DNA from: JAVXCQ01 sp036659415 | GTDB lineage: Bacteria; Bacillota; Negativicutes; Acidaminococcales; Acidaminococcaceae | Direction: 5' to 3' | Assembly (NCBI GenBank): GCA_036659415.1 | Contig: JAVXCQ010000008.1 | Location: forward strand, 4,770 to 68,769 | Length of the DNA stretch: 64,000 nt | Part shown: piece after piece, positions 6,966 to 16,152 of the stretch | Layout: every line of letters starts with the position of its first letter | Numbering within the stretch: position 1 is the first letter of the stretch | Translations under genes and position numbers: made by a program | The notes under the pieces: model-generated | The model's database searches: none | What the model was told of the DNA's origin: nothing | The model's input: only the letters and a program-made list of their open reading frames with translations

Positions 6966-8888
6966 ATGCAATTGGTTGTGGATAAGATTGCCAAAAGTTT
7001 TGGCATTCATGAAATTTTTAAAAATATTAGCTTTATGTTGGAACAAGGAGAAAAAATCGGGCTGGTAGGTGTCAATGGTAGCGGTAAAACCACTTTGCTC
7101 CGTTGCCTGCTCCAACCTGATATTATTGACGAGGGTGTTATTCGCTTTGAACCAGGACTGCGGGTAGGCTATGTGGAACAAGGGTTTCAACATATTGGAA
7201 CTGGTACTTTATGGGAAGTGCTTTTTCAGTCCTGTCCCGATATTTTGGAGCTAAGGAGTAAACTGGCGGCGTTAGAAGCACAAATCGCTGTTACAGCACC
7301 GGGACTGGAGCTAGAAACAGTCCTGGCAGATTATGCTAGAGCTTCGGCGCTGTATGAACACGCAGACGGTTACCACTATGAAGAACGCATACGGCGTGTA
7401 CTGAACGGACTCAGTTTTCCCGAAACGGTATGGACACAACTAGCTGAAAACTTTTCCGGAGGGCAAAAAACCAGAATTATGTTAGCGGCGGCACTGGTTA
7501 AAGCACCGGATTTGTTGATTTTGGATGAGCCGACTAATCACTTGGATATTACCATGACGGAATGGCTGGAAAAATATTTAATGGAATTTAAGGGTGGGTT
7601 ATTAGTGGTCAGTCATGATCGCTATTTCTTGGACAATGTGGTGGGCAAGGTTTTGGAAATGGAAGAGGGTAAATTGCAGGTTTTCCGTGGGAACTATACT
7701 CGTTATTTAGCCCAAAAAGAAATTCAATTGCTTTCGCAAGAAGCGGCCTATGGTGCACAACAGGAGTATATTGCCAAGACGGAGGCCTATATCCGGCGTT
7801 TTAAAGCCGGAATTAAAAGCAAAATGGCACGGGGACGGCAGTCCCAATTAGATCGGCTAGAGCGTTTGGACGGACCGGCTCAGGTAGAAGAGTTTGCCCT
7901 GCGGCTGCCACCGGCACCGGAATCAGCCGAACGGGTAGTGATTTTGGAAGATTTGGCTGTGGGCTACGGGGAGCAGGTGTTATTGCAAGGACTGAATTTA
8001 GTGCTTCGCAAAGGGGAAAAAGTGGCTCTTTTAGGACCTAATGGTAGCGGTAAGACTACTTTACTCAAAACCCTTTTGGGTGATTTGGCTCCCTTGCAGG
8101 GGAAAGCAACTATTGGTAATCGGGTGCAAATCGGTTACTTCTCGCAAAGCTATGAACGTTTAGACCCTAGGCAAACCTTACTGGATAATTTTTTGACGGA
8201 ATATGGTTATACGGACGAACATACTCGCAGTTTACTAGGCGGGATGTTATTTCACGGCGATGAAGTATTTAAAGAGATTGGTACTCTGTCCGGAGGGCAG
8301 AAAGCGCGCTTAGTTCTTTTGAAATTAGTTCTGGACGGAGCTAACTGCTTAGTCCTGGACGAACCCACCAACCACCTGGATATTGCGGCACGTGAAGCAG
8401 TGGAAGCCGCCTTAGAAGCTTTTGACGGTACGGTGCTGGTGGTCAGCCATGACCGTTACTTCATTAATGAGATTGTCAGTAGAATTTGGGAAGTAGAGGG
8501 GCAGGGTCTAGCGGACTACAAGGGAGATTATGCTTTTTATTTGGCAGAAAAAAGCAAAAGAGCGGCGCAACAGACGCTACTACCGGTTGTGCCCAGCGGC
8601 AGTAAAACGCTAAAAACAGTAGCGGTAGTGCCGGTAGTCGCCAAGGATAAAGTTACCAAGATGAAACCGCATAGTCCCCAGGATTTGGAAAAGCTTTTAG
8701 CTAAAGTAGAACTCAATATTAGAGAACAAGAAGCGATGTTAGGACTTTTGGAAGCACAGCTGGCTGATCCAGTTAATCATGAGGACCCACAACAAAGTGC
8801 CGCTTTAGCCAAGGAGTACGAAGAATTAAAACAGGTTATTGCTCAGTTAATGGATAGGTGGGAACTGCTTATGGGTGAAGCGGAGTAG
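6966..8888 (+). CDS. ABC-F family ATPase (ribosome-associated)
   Basis: A 640-residue protein with two ABC ATPase domains and no membrane segments, the ABC-F layout. Domain 1 has Walker A GVNGSGKTT (about residue 37), signature FSGGQKTR and Walker B LLILDEPTNHLD. Domain 2 has GPNGSGKTT, LSGGQKARL and CLVLDEPTNHLD. Between them lies a basic linker rich in Arg/Lys (SKMARGRQSQLDRL), and a coiled-coil tail of about 65 residues (570-635) resembles Uup/YdiF types. ABC-F proteins act at the ribosomal E site to relieve stalling or give antibiotic protection; which applies here cannot be told. The start at 6966 gives an 8-base gap to AAGGAG; the ATG at 6960 is too close. Confidence 0.85.
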   Translation: MQLVVDKIAKSFGIHEIFKNISFMLEQGEKIGLVGVNGSGKTTLLRCLLQPDIIDEGVIRFEPGLRVGYVEQGFQHIGTGTLWEVLFQSCPDILELRSKLAALEAQIAVTAPGLELETVLADYARASALYEHADGYHYEERIRRVLNGLSFPETVWTQLAENFSGGQKTRIMLAAALVKAPDLLILDEPTNHLDITMTEWLEKYLMEFKGGLLVVSHDRYFLDNVVGKVLEMEEGKLQVFRGNYTRYLAQKEIQLLSQEAAYGAQQEYIAKTEAYIRRFKAGIKSKMARGRQSQLDRLERLDGPAQVEEFALRLPPAPESAERVVILEDLAVGYGEQVLLQGLNLVLRKGEKVALLGPNGSGKTTLLKTLLGDLAPLQGKATIGNRVQIGYFSQSYERLDPRQTLLDNFLTEYGYTDEHTRSLLGGMLFHGDEVFKEIGTLSGGQKARLVLLKLVLDGANCLVLDEPTNHLDIAAREAVEAALEAFDGTVLVVSHDRYFINEIVSRIWEVEGQGLADYKGDYAFYLAEKSKRAAQQTLLPVVPSGSKTLKTVAVVPVVAKDKVTKMKPHSPQDLEKLLAKVELNIREQEAMLGLLEAQLADPVNHEDPQQSAALAKEYEELKQVIAQLMDRWELLMGEAE

Positions 8889-8893
8889 GTGAT

Positions 8894-8956
8894 GACTAAG
8901 TGCTGGCTTGCCCAATACAGCACTACATTACTCTACTGTATACAATATACTTAGTC
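8894..8956. repeat. nested inverted repeats between the ABC-F gene and dcuC
   Basis: GACTAAGT (8894-8901) pairs with ACTTAGTC (8949-8956). Inside, AGTGCTG (8899-8905) pairs with CAGCACT (8918-8924); the two pairings overlap and are partly exclusive. This could be a weak terminator or a structured dcuC leader. Confidence 0.4.
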
Positions 8957-9026
8957 TAAATAGTGGCGCAAACAAGCAAGATAATGGTAAAATACTGCAA
9001 ACACCATTTATATTTAAGGGGGAATT

Positions 9027-10286
9027 ATGATGTTTATTATTCTAGGAGCAGTGATTGTCGTTGCTGTTATTTATTTATTGCTCAAACGACACGAGTCCAG
9101 AATGGTTTTAATTGCAGCCGGTATTTTAATGGCCTTGCTAGCAGGCAAACCGTTGGCGGCTTTAGATGCTTTTGCTAAAAGTATGACCAACGCTGGGTTA
9201 ATTACCTCGGTTTGCTCTTGTATGGGTTTTGCTTTGGTGATGAAATACACTGGGTGCGATAAACACTTGGTGCAGCTCATTGGTAATGTGCTCAAAAAAT
9301 TAGGCTTCCTACTCATCCCGGGGGCAACGATTGCTACGTTTATCGTTAATATTGCTATTCCGAGTGCTGCCGGTTGTACGGCGGCGGTAGGCGTAATCTT
9401 TATTCCAATTTTAATGAGTGCCGGCGTCCATCCTGCGATGGCGGCAGCCGCTGTTAAATCAGGTACTTTTGGTAGTATGCTTAATCCAGGGCTGGTGCAT
9501 AACGGTGTTATTGCTAAACTGGCTGGAGTGCCGATTACCGAGGTTATTTCTCGGCATATGGTCACCGACGTGATTGGTATGCTAGTGGCGGCAGCATCCT
9601 TGACGGTGCTGGCTATTTTCCTTAAAGAAAATTCCGGTCATGCACAAGCAGCCGAGGGTAAGGAAGAAAACTTAAAAATTAATTTCTTCTATGCTTTTAT
9701 GCCGCTGTTACCGGTGGTGCTTTTGCTTTTGGGTTCCACTAAAATGGTACCGGCTTTGGCCAAAGTGGGTGTACCTCATGCCATGGTTATCGGTGCGATT
9801 GTTAGCTTGTTTGTAACTAGAAGTAATCCTACTAAATTGACGAAATCTTTCTTTGACGGCATGGGTGATGCCTATGCTAATATTATTGGTATTATTATTT
9901 CTGTAGGCGTATTTGTTTCCGGTATGCAAGCCTTGGGTTTAGTTAAAGCCTTGATTACGGCGATGCTGGATTCTACGGGTATTGTTAAAATCGCCGCTAC
10001 TTTTGGACCATTTATTTTGGCGATGATTTCTGGCTCAGGCGATGCGGCCACAGTTGCTTTTAACGAAGCAGTAACACCACATGCCGCTCAATTTGGGCTA
10101 CAGGCTATTGATATGGGTTCCATGGCTGCTTTGGCCGGAACTTTGGGTCGCACCATGTCCCCAATTGCTGGTGCTACCATTATTGCTGCCGGTATCGCCG
10201 GTGTTGATCCTATGGAAGTTTGCAAACGCAATTCTTTAGGTATCTTTATTGCACTCCTGATTGGTATGTATATGCTCTTGGGTTAA
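9027..10286 (+). CDS. dcuC: C4-dicarboxylate transporter, DcuC family
   Basis: A 419-residue membrane protein with about 10-12 hydrophobic segments. Blocks such as NIAIPSAAGCTAAVGVIF, KSGTFGSMLNPGLVHN and GSGDAATVAFNEAVTPHA match the DcuC family, which exchanges or exports C4-dicarboxylates such as succinate and fumarate under anaerobic conditions. In succinate-using Negativicutes such a carrier could import succinate; that is inference. The protein is shorter than E. coli DcuC (461) but complete. AGGGGGA precedes the ATG by about 4 bases; a second ATG follows immediately. It is monocistronic, ending at a strong terminator. Confidence 0.8.
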   Translation: MMFIILGAVIVVAVIYLLLKRHESRMVLIAAGILMALLAGKPLAALDAFAKSMTNAGLITSVCSCMGFALVMKYTGCDKHLVQLIGNVLKKLGFLLIPGATIATFIVNIAIPSAAGCTAAVGVIFIPILMSAGVHPAMAAAAVKSGTFGSMLNPGLVHNGVIAKLAGVPITEVISRHMVTDVIGMLVAAASLTVLAIFLKENSGHAQAAEGKEENLKINFFYAFMPLLPVVLLLLGSTKMVPALAKVGVPHAMVIGAIVSLFVTRSNPTKLTKSFFDGMGDAYANIIGIIISVGVFVSGMQALGLVKALITAMLDSTGIVKIAATFGPFILAMISGSGDAATVAFNEAVTPHAAQFGLQAIDMGSMAALAGTLGRTMSPIAGATIIAAGIAGVDPMEVCKRNSLGIFIALLIGMYMLLG

Positions 10287-10294
10287 GCTTTGTG

Positions 10295-10338
10295 CAAAAA
10301 ACCTGCGTGGACGAAGTTGTCGTCTACGCAGGTTTTTT
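10295..10338 (+). terminator. dcuC terminator
   Basis: A stem of AACCTGCGT/ACGCAGGTT type extended by GGACGA/TCGTCT with one G-U pair, flanked by A6 and T6. Confidence 0.9.
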
Positions 10339-10418
10339 GACGCTTTTCAGGCGGCAAATTTCCTTGCTGGTAAAGGTAAAAAGCAATTTAGTGTCGAATA
10401 GTAAGGAGATAGTTAGAA

Positions 10419-11123
10419 ATGGAGAATCGTATGCAAATATATGAATTTATTAATGAATTACAAAAATATCACGAGGAACTGGTGTTTAATCCTTGGGCGG
10501 ATTATGATCCTTTACACGACTTTAGTCCAGAAGCACCGGCTATTCGTTTTGCCAATCTGAAACGGTATTTGGAACTACGGCAACAGGCACAATATTTATT
10601 TATTGCCGAGGGCTTGGGCTATCAAGGTGGACATTTTACAGGGATGGCCATGACCAGTGAGCGTATTTTGCTGGGGCAACATCCGACGGTAAGGCCTGAG
10701 GTGGTTTTGGGGGAATGGGAATATCGACGCACCAGTAACCCTGCTAGCCCTCTTCTGAAGAAAACCCAACAAGAAAGTGGGTTCAATGAACCTACGGCTA
10801 CGGTTATGTGGAATACTTTGGCGGCTCATGAGTTGTCTAGCTTTAATGTAATCTTATGGAACATTTTTCCCTTTCATCCCCACCAGCAGACAGGACTTTT
10901 AACTAATCGAACGCCTAGTAAAGAAGAATTGGCGGTGGGTATTGTGTATGCGCAAATGCTCCTACAATTGGTACCTAGGCTACAGGTTATTGCTATTGGA
11001 CAAAAAGCGGCAACGACTTTAATGGAGCATGGTCTGCCTTGCGAAGCTGTTCCTCACCCATCCATGGGCGGTGCGAATAAGTTTAAGGCGGCAGTGGCGG
11101 CAATTTTTGCACGCCCCAGATAG
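10419..11123 (+). CDS. uracil-DNA glycosylase family protein
   Basis: A 234-residue protein with the uracil-DNA glycosylase superfamily fold signature. Motif A region: YLFIAEGLGYQGGHFTG then MAMTSER. Motif B region: PHPSMGGANKF near the C-terminus, plus a central IAIGQKA strand typical of the family. Such enzymes remove uracil from DNA in base-excision repair. It is not a close match to family 1 Ung, and the exact substrate is uncertain. The ATG at 10419 follows AAGGAG by 11 bases; the alternative ATG at 10431 is farther away. It is followed 11 bp later by the thrE-like pair and may be cotranscribed. Confidence 0.72.
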   Translation: MENRMQIYEFINELQKYHEELVFNPWADYDPLHDFSPEAPAIRFANLKRYLELRQQAQYLFIAEGLGYQGGHFTGMAMTSERILLGQHPTVRPEVVLGEWEYRRTSNPASPLLKKTQQESGFNEPTATVMWNTLAAHELSSFNVILWNIFPFHPHQQTGLLTNRTPSKEELAVGIVYAQMLLQLVPRLQVIAIGQKAATTLMEHGLPCEAVPHPSMGGANKFKAAVAAIFARPR

Positions 11124-11134
11124 GAGGGGTTAGA

Positions 11135-11908
11135 ATGACCAGCAGCGAAAAAATCATGGCCATGAGTCAGGAAGAAGTGCTGAACCTAGCACTGACAGCG
11201 GGACGCATTCTTCTCATTAGCGGTGGCGAAACCTACCGGGTGGAGGAAACGATTATGCGCCTGTGTGCCTGGCGGGAAATGTCCTATGTTAAGGTTTTTG
11301 TGACGCCTACAGTAATCATTATCGGCGATGAGCGGGCTCATGGTTATACCTGTATGACGAGGGTTACCAGCCGGACGACTAATCTGGCACTGGTCAGTGC
11401 AATTAACGATATGTCTTATAATTTTGGCCAATGGCCGTATACCTATCAAGAAACGAAAAATATTTTGGAAGCTATGCTCCAAGAGCCGGTGCCTTCTCCC
11501 TATTTAATCAGTATCGCCTCCGGTGTGGGGGCTGCCGCTTTTGCTGTAATGCTTGGCGGTAATAGGTACGACTTTGCGGCGGCTTTTGTTACGGGCTTTA
11601 TTACCATGCTAGTTTTAAAGCGCTTAGCCGGTTTTCGACCCAGTGCTTTTTGGGAAAATAGCTTGGCGGGGATTATCGTGGGGGTTTTGGCCCTAGGTTG
11701 TTGCCAGTTGTTGCCGGCGGCGACTATGGAAAAAGTTATTGTTGGGGCGATTATGCCCTTTTTGCCCGGGGTGGCGTTTACCAATGGTTTGCGTGATTAT
11801 ATGGCCGGAGATTTATTGTCCGGTAATAGCAGGGTGGCAGAAGCCCTCTTATTTGCAGCAGCCTTGGCTATTGGCTTGGGCGTTGTTTTAAGAATTTGGC
11901 TGAACTAG
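11135..11908 (+). CDS. threonine/serine exporter N-terminal domain protein (ThrE/YjjP type)
   Basis: A 257-residue protein. The first 110 residues are soluble and hold the ThrE signature (LALTAGRILLISGGETYRVE, then VKVFVTPTVIII); after that about five membrane segments follow. This is the N-terminal half (DUF1212) of the ThrE family; the next gene carries the C-terminal half. In Corynebacterium both are fused and export threonine and serine; in E. coli YjjP/YjjB form a split succinate exporter. The split type here fits either substrate, and the nearby dcuC makes dicarboxylate export worth considering. Confidence 0.85.
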   Translation: MTSSEKIMAMSQEEVLNLALTAGRILLISGGETYRVEETIMRLCAWREMSYVKVFVTPTVIIIGDERAHGYTCMTRVTSRTTNLALVSAINDMSYNFGQWPYTYQETKNILEAMLQEPVPSPYLISIASGVGAAAFAVMLGGNRYDFAAAFVTGFITMLVLKRLAGFRPSAFWENSLAGIIVGVLALGCCQLLPAATMEKVIVGAIMPFLPGVAFTNGLRDYMAGDLLSGNSRVAEALLFAAALAIGLGVVLRIWLN

Positions 11909-11919
11909 GAGGTAACCAA

Positions 11920-12390
11920 ATGCTCATTTCCATAATTTTCGCCCTTTTGGCCACTATGGCTTTTGGTATTATTTTTAATGCCCCGAGAAAAACTTTGCCC
12001 GCACTGGGGTTTGTCGGTGCCGCTGGGTGGGCGGTTTTCATTTTGATGCGGGACGTGTTGGGCTACAGTTCTCCCGTTAGTAACTTTGGCGGCACGATGG
12101 TGCTAGCTGTGCTCAGTGAACTTTTTGCTCGTCTGTTTCGACAACCGGTAACGGTGTTTGCTATTCCCGGTATTATTCCCTTGGTACCAGGGCTGCCCAT
12201 TTACCAGGGTATGGTCTATTTGCTGATGAATGCTTATGGTATCGGCATGGAAAAATTAATTAGTGCTTCTGTGGATGCAGGAGCTATCTCCCTGGGCATT
12301 TTATTGATATCCAGTTTATTTAGAGTTTTTAAGGTCAGACGGGATAAACTATTTTTGGCAAAACATAGCGAGGTGCACAGGGCAAAATGA
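11920..12390 (+). CDS. threonine/serine exporter C-terminal domain protein (YjjB type)
   Basis: A 156-residue membrane protein with about four or five segments and the ThrE C-terminal block FAIPGIIPLVPGLPIYQGM. The ATG at 11920 sits after AGGAGGT (6-base gap); an earlier in-frame TTG inside the upstream gene is rejected. It should pair with the 11135 product to make one transporter. The 3' end overlaps the next gene by 4 bp (ATGA), so the BMP-like protein is translationally coupled. Confidence 0.85.
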   Translation: MLISIIFALLATMAFGIIFNAPRKTLPALGFVGAAGWAVFILMRDVLGYSSPVSNFGGTMVLAVLSELFARLFRQPVTVFAIPGIIPLVPGLPIYQGMVYLLMNAYGIGMEKLISASVDAGAISLGILLISSLFRVFKVRRDKLFLAKHSEVHRAK

Positions 12391-13382
12391 AAAATCTAGG
12401 TAAAATTTTAAGCTTGCAAGTTTTCTTGTTCTTTAGTATGCTGCCAAGCTTGTGGGCGGCACCCTTAACGGGTATTGTTTGTTATGAACGGCAACCAGAG
12501 CAAGCGGAGCTGAATGCGGTGGTCAAGCAGGCGGTACAAACAGCCGTTGACCGCAGTAGCACCGCTTTGATTTTTGAAGAAGTGGCAGCCGCTGAGGGAC
12601 AAGCGGTGACGCCGGAACAGCTTAAACGGCAGTTGACAGGTGGCCGGCACTATGTACTGGGTGTTGGCGCAGATTTTGTGGCACCTTTTTACGCTCTGGC
12701 AGGTCAATATCCACAGACTAGCTTTGTGGTTCTAGATGGTGAAATAGAGGAGCCGCTGAAGGCGAAAAATTTATTGTGCGTGCGCTTTGCTGAAAATGAA
12801 GCCGGTTATTTGGCTGGTATTGTGGCGGCGACTTATAGTCAGCAGGGGAAGATCGGGTTTATCGGCGGTCAGCGTAAAGCTGCAAGGATGCGGAGCTTTT
12901 TCACCGGTTATGAAGCAGGAGCGCAAGCGGTTAACAGTAAACTGAAAGTGCGGACGAAGTATCTGGGTGCCGATTTTAACACAGAAAAAATGCAAAAGGC
13001 CGCTAGTAGTTTATATGGCAACGGCTGTGAGGTGATTTTTAATGCGACTGGAGCGTCCAGCCTAAGTCTTTTTCAAATAGCGGCGCAGGAACGCAAATAC
13101 GCTATTGGCTGCAACGTAGATGAAGGGGCGCTGGCCCCCGCAGAGTTGCGCCCTTGGATTTTAACCAGTGCCCTTAAACGGGTGGAGCGAGTTATTTCCT
13201 GGTCGGTACAGGCCTTCGTAGACGGCGAGCTAGAGGGCGGTAATGTTTGCTGGAATCTTAACAAAGACGGCGTGGGGTATGCGGATAACCAGTGGAACCA
13301 CGGCTTACTGGCCAAAGCTCAGGCCACCCTTGATGACGTGGAGGCACAAACTTATTTTGGGGTTTTACAAATTCCTCAATAA
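12387..13382 (+). CDS. BMP family (nucleoside-type) ABC transporter substrate-binding protein
   Basis: A 331-residue exported protein. A signal peptide (residues 1-24, ending near LWAAP) has no lipobox cysteine, unlike most BMP proteins of Gram-positives. Motifs: FVVLDGEIE, the segment NLLCVRFAENEAGYLAGIVA, KIGFIGGQRKAARMRSFFTGYEAG, and YAIGCNVDEG, all typical of the PnrA/BMP family that binds purine nucleosides or related ligands. No BMP-type permease or ATPase is near, so it is an orphan binding protein coupled by a 4-bp overlap to the ThrE-like pair. Ligand unknown. Confidence 0.8.
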   Translation: MKNLGKILSLQVFLFFSMLPSLWAAPLTGIVCYERQPEQAELNAVVKQAVQTAVDRSSTALIFEEVAAAEGQAVTPEQLKRQLTGGRHYVLGVGADFVAPFYALAGQYPQTSFVVLDGEIEEPLKAKNLLCVRFAENEAGYLAGIVAATYSQQGKIGFIGGQRKAARMRSFFTGYEAGAQAVNSKLKVRTKYLGADFNTEKMQKAASSLYGNGCEVIFNATGASSLSLFQIAAQERKYAIGCNVDEGALAPAELRPWILTSALKRVERVISWSVQAFVDGELEGGNVCWNLNKDGVGYADNQWNHGLLAKAQATLDDVEAQTYFGVLQIPQ

Positions 13383-13396
13383 TAATCACTCGCAAA

Positions 13397-13442
13397 GCAT
13401 AAAGAACCCTGCCGGATTTGCGTCCGGCAGGGTTCTTTATGC
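13397..13442. terminator. bidirectional terminator, 20-bp perfect stem
   Basis: Arms 13397-13416 and 13423-13442 pair perfectly around a 6-base loop, between converging genes ending at 13382 and 13443. Confidence 0.9.
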
Positions 13443-14081
13443 TTACTTGTGGGTGGTAGCGTAGAGATAGTCTTTTACACTAGTTTCACTGCCATCAGTA
13501 CCGACCATAATAAAAACATCGCCTTCTTCAAAGACGGCATAGGGACCGGGGGAGATGATGGTTTCTTCTCGGCGGCGAATGGCGGCGACGGTAACGCCGG
13601 TACTTTGCCAAAAATTAATATCAGAAATCATTTTACCTAAGAAACGACACTGTTTGGTGATAGCTATTTCATAAGGCAAGATGGGAGCAGCCACGCGAAA
13701 CTTTTCGATGCGGTTCAAAAGCTGTTCAATATGTTCGAGCATTTCTTTTTGTTGTTGTGCCTGCTGTTGAGCTAAAGTCAGAATTTGTTGCTTCAAATCG
13801 GTAAAGGTTTCTACGTTTTTAAATCTGCGGACTAATTGTTCCGCTTTTTCCGGAGAACAGATGGTAATTCCCCGTCCGGAAGAAATTTCCACGATTTCCA
13901 AATCTTTTAGAATAAACATGGCCCGCCTGATCGTTTCAGGAGAAACCGAATATTTAGCGGCCAAAGTAGAACGACCGGAAATTCTGTCGCCGGTTTTGTA
14001 CTGACCTTCCAAAATTCGTTCGGCCATATCAAAGGCAATTTTTTGGTAGACAGGACCTGCGGCTCTGTGTCTGTTGGCCAT
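13443..14081 (-). CDS. busR: BusR-like transcription regulator (GntR HTH + RCK_C/TrkA_C)
   Basis: A 212-residue protein with three parts: a GntR-type winged HTH (about 1-75, with STLAAKYSVSPETIRRAMFIL), a Gln-rich coiled coil (about 90-125), and an RCK_C/TrkA_C domain (about 130-208, with ISDINFWQSTGVTVAAIRR and EEGDVFIMVG). This is the architecture and length of BusR, which binds cyclic di-AMP through RCK_C and represses the betaine importer genes in Lactococcus and Streptococcus. Here it is divergent from a betaine ABC operon, which supports the same role. The c-di-AMP response is inferred. SD AAAGGAG lies before the ATG. Confidence 0.82.
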   Translation of the reverse strand: MANRHRAAGPVYQKIAFDMAERILEGQYKTGDRISGRSTLAAKYSVSPETIRRAMFILKDLEIVEISSGRGITICSPEKAEQLVRRFKNVETFTDLKQQILTLAQQQAQQQKEMLEHIEQLLNRIEKFRVAAPILPYEIAITKQCRFLGKMISDINFWQSTGVTVAAIRRREETIISPGPYAVFEEGDVFIMVGTDGSETSVKDYLYATTHK

Positions 14082-14126
14082 TGTGCAAGCTCCTTTCTTG
14101 GTAGCTGTAGTTCTTAAACCACCCTC

Positions 14127-14155
14127 ACTATACCATAGGGGGTAGGGGTTGTAAA
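14127..14155 (-). promoter_or_regulatory. busR promoter
   Basis: On the minus strand TTTACA (14155-14150) and TATAGT (14132-14127) are 17 bp apart, about 45 bases before the busR ATG. Confidence 0.6.
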
Positions 14156-14177
14156 TATTCTTTAAGGCGAATTTAAT

Positions 14178-14206
14178 TTGACACCAATAATGAAAAGGTA
14201 TAAAAT
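14178..14206 (+). promoter_or_regulatory. betaine-importer operon promoter
   Basis: Perfect TTGACA (14178-14183) and TAAAAT (14201-14206) with 17-bp spacing, just over 20 bp from the divergent busR promoter, so one regulator bound here could affect both. Confidence 0.7.
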
Positions 14207-14262
14207 AAAGCTACAAACAACTTAATAGAAAGATAAGGTTGTCTGTGGAAGGAGCGTGTAAG

Positions 14263-15291
14263 ATGAGTTCGAAAACAACTAAAAACCGCTGGGCTTTGTT
14301 GGGGTGTATTTGTTTAGCCGGTGCTTTAATGTTGGGCTGTGGCGGTACTGCTACCAAAGCCACCAGTAAGACCATTGTTTTGTCCGATGCCGGTTGGGAC
14401 AGTGTCAAGTTTCATAATGCTGTTGTGAACTATATTTGTACTAAAGGCTATGCGACTCAAACCACAACGCTGACTGGTTCTACGCCTATTACTCATGCGG
14501 CACTTTTGCGGGGTGACGCCGATGTTAATCTGGAAACGTGGAGTGATAATATTCCCACTTATCAAGAAGATGTTAAAACCGGTAAAATTGTTGAATTAGG
14601 TATTAATTTTGATGATAATAAACAAGGATTTTATGTGCCTCGTTATGTCCTTGAGGGTGATGCAGCTCGTGGTATTGCGCCCATGGCACCGGAGCTCAAG
14701 ACCGTCAGTGATTTAAAAGACTATAGCGATTTATTTGTAGATGAGGAACAGCCAGGTAAAGGTCGTATTTATGGGGCTATTCCCGGCTGGGCCATTGATG
14801 AGATTATGTACAAAAAGTTTTTATATTATGCTTTGAATGCCAACTACAATTATTTTCGTCCCGGTTCTGATTCTACGCTAAACGCTGCTTTCGTGGCGGC
14901 TTACGCCAAAGGAGAACCCATCGTGGGCTACAACTGGGAACCAACTTGGCTCAGTGGCAAACTGGATTTGGTACTCTTAGAAGATGCTCCTTTTCAGGAA
15001 GAAGCCTATCTGCAAGGTAAGACTGCTATGCGGGGAGTGCCGGTAACGATTGCTGCAAATCCTAGCTTTTTGCAAAAACAACCTCAGATTGCGGCTTTCT
15101 TAAAAAAATATCATACTTCCAGTGCCCTCACGGCAGAAGCTTTGGCCTATATTAATGACCACAAAGCCAGCTATGACGATGCGGCACAACACTTTTTGCG
15201 TCAGCACCCGGAACTACTGAAGCTGTGGTTACCAGCAGAGCAATTACAACTGGTGGAGCAAGCTTTGGCGGAAAATAAGGGGGGGATGTAA
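14263..15291 (+). CDS. glycine betaine/quaternary amine ABC transporter substrate-binding lipoprotein
   Basis: A 342-residue lipoprotein: the signal peptide ends at LMLGC, giving Cys26 or so as the lipid anchor. The mature part is a type II binding protein of the OpuAC/ProX group (VLSDAGWDSVKFHNAVVNYI at the start, GYNWEPTWLSG in the middle, and a helical C-terminus). The ATG at 14263 follows GGAAGGAG by 8 bases; an earlier TTG at 14239 has no RBS. First gene of a three-gene operon (binding protein, permease, ATPase) divergent from busR. Imports compatible solutes under osmotic stress; the precise ligand is not known. Confidence 0.85.
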   Translation: MSSKTTKNRWALLGCICLAGALMLGCGGTATKATSKTIVLSDAGWDSVKFHNAVVNYICTKGYATQTTTLTGSTPITHAALLRGDADVNLETWSDNIPTYQEDVKTGKIVELGINFDDNKQGFYVPRYVLEGDAARGIAPMAPELKTVSDLKDYSDLFVDEEQPGKGRIYGAIPGWAIDEIMYKKFLYYALNANYNYFRPGSDSTLNAAFVAAYAKGEPIVGYNWEPTWLSGKLDLVLLEDAPFQEEAYLQGKTAMRGVPVTIAANPSFLQKQPQIAAFLKKYHTSSALTAEALAYINDHKASYDDAAQHFLRQHPELLKLWLPAEQLQLVEQALAENKGGM

Positions 15292-16152
15292 GTGCCAGCT
15301 TGGTTACTGACATTTCCCGAACTGACTACTATTGATTTTGCCAGCTATATCGACCATGGTGTTCATTATTTAAACCTGCATTATGCAGCCTTTTTTGATT
15401 TAATTAAAACCATTTTACTAGGCTTTATTACTACTATTCACCAAGTTTTAAACCTGTTGCCCTGGTGGCTACTGATCCTTTTGGTAGTTTTTGCCGGCAA
15501 GCGGTTCGTGGGTAGTTATCGTAATGGCTTGTTATATGGGTTACTCCTGTTTTGCATTGGCATTTTTGGTTATTGGTCGCTGATGAATGAAACCTTGGCT
15601 ATTGTGATAGCCGCTGTTTTGATTTCTTTAATCATAGGGTTACCCGTGGGTATTTTACTCTCCACCGGGTCAGATAAATATTTCAGACCGGTGTTAGATG
15701 CTATGCAAACTATGCCTACCTTTGTCTATATGATTCCGGCAGTGATGCTGTTAGGACCGGGCAAAGTACCGGCAGTACTGGCAACGGTAGTGTATGCAGT
15801 GGTGCCCGTCATTCGCTTGACCGGACACGGTATTAGGCAAGTGGATCACGAAGTAATTGAAGCGGCTAGAGCCTTTGGCTCCTCTCGTTGGCAGATTTTA
15901 TGGAAAGTACAAATCCCCCAAGCTTTACCGACGATTATGACTGGCGTTAATCAAACCATGATGATGGCAGTGGCCATGGTGGTTACTTGTTCCATGATTG
16001 GTGCCAATGGTCTTGGCATGGAAGTCTTGATTGCGATTAATCGCACCGAGTCTGGACGCGGTTTAATTGCAGGAATTTCCATTGTTATCATAGCGATTAT
16101 TATTGACCGCTTAACGCAAGGTCTATCGGACCGAGGAGGAGACCATGCCTGA
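15292..16152 (+). CDS. glycine betaine/proline ABC transporter permease (ProW/OpuAB type)
   Basis: A 286-residue membrane protein with about six or seven segments. The permease/ATPase coupling loop reads EVIEAARAFGSSRWQILWKV (EAA motif), and MQTMPTFVYMIPAVMLLGPG is typical of ProW. The start is GTG at 15292, directly after the stop of the binding protein and 6 bases from GGGGGG. It ends 8 bp inside the ATPase gene, so the three genes are tightly coupled. Confidence 0.88.
   Translation: MPAWLLTFPELTTIDFASYIDHGVHYLNLHYAAFFDLIKTILLGFITTIHQVLNLLPWWLLILLVVFAGKRFVGSYRNGLLYGLLLFCIGIFGYWSLMNETLAIVIAAVLISLIIGLPVGILLSTGSDKYFRPVLDAMQTMPTFVYMIPAVMLLGPGKVPAVLATVVYAVVPVIRLTGHGIRQVDHEVIEAARAFGSSRWQILWKVQIPQALPTIMTGVNQTMMMAVAMVVTCSMIGANGLGMEVLIAINRTESGRGLIAGISIVIIAIIIDRLTQGLSDRGGDHA

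Noticed and set aside
9071..9565. 164-residue antisense ORF inside dcuC
   Set aside because: Shadow frame of a strong membrane-protein gene, no RBS, no recognisable domain.
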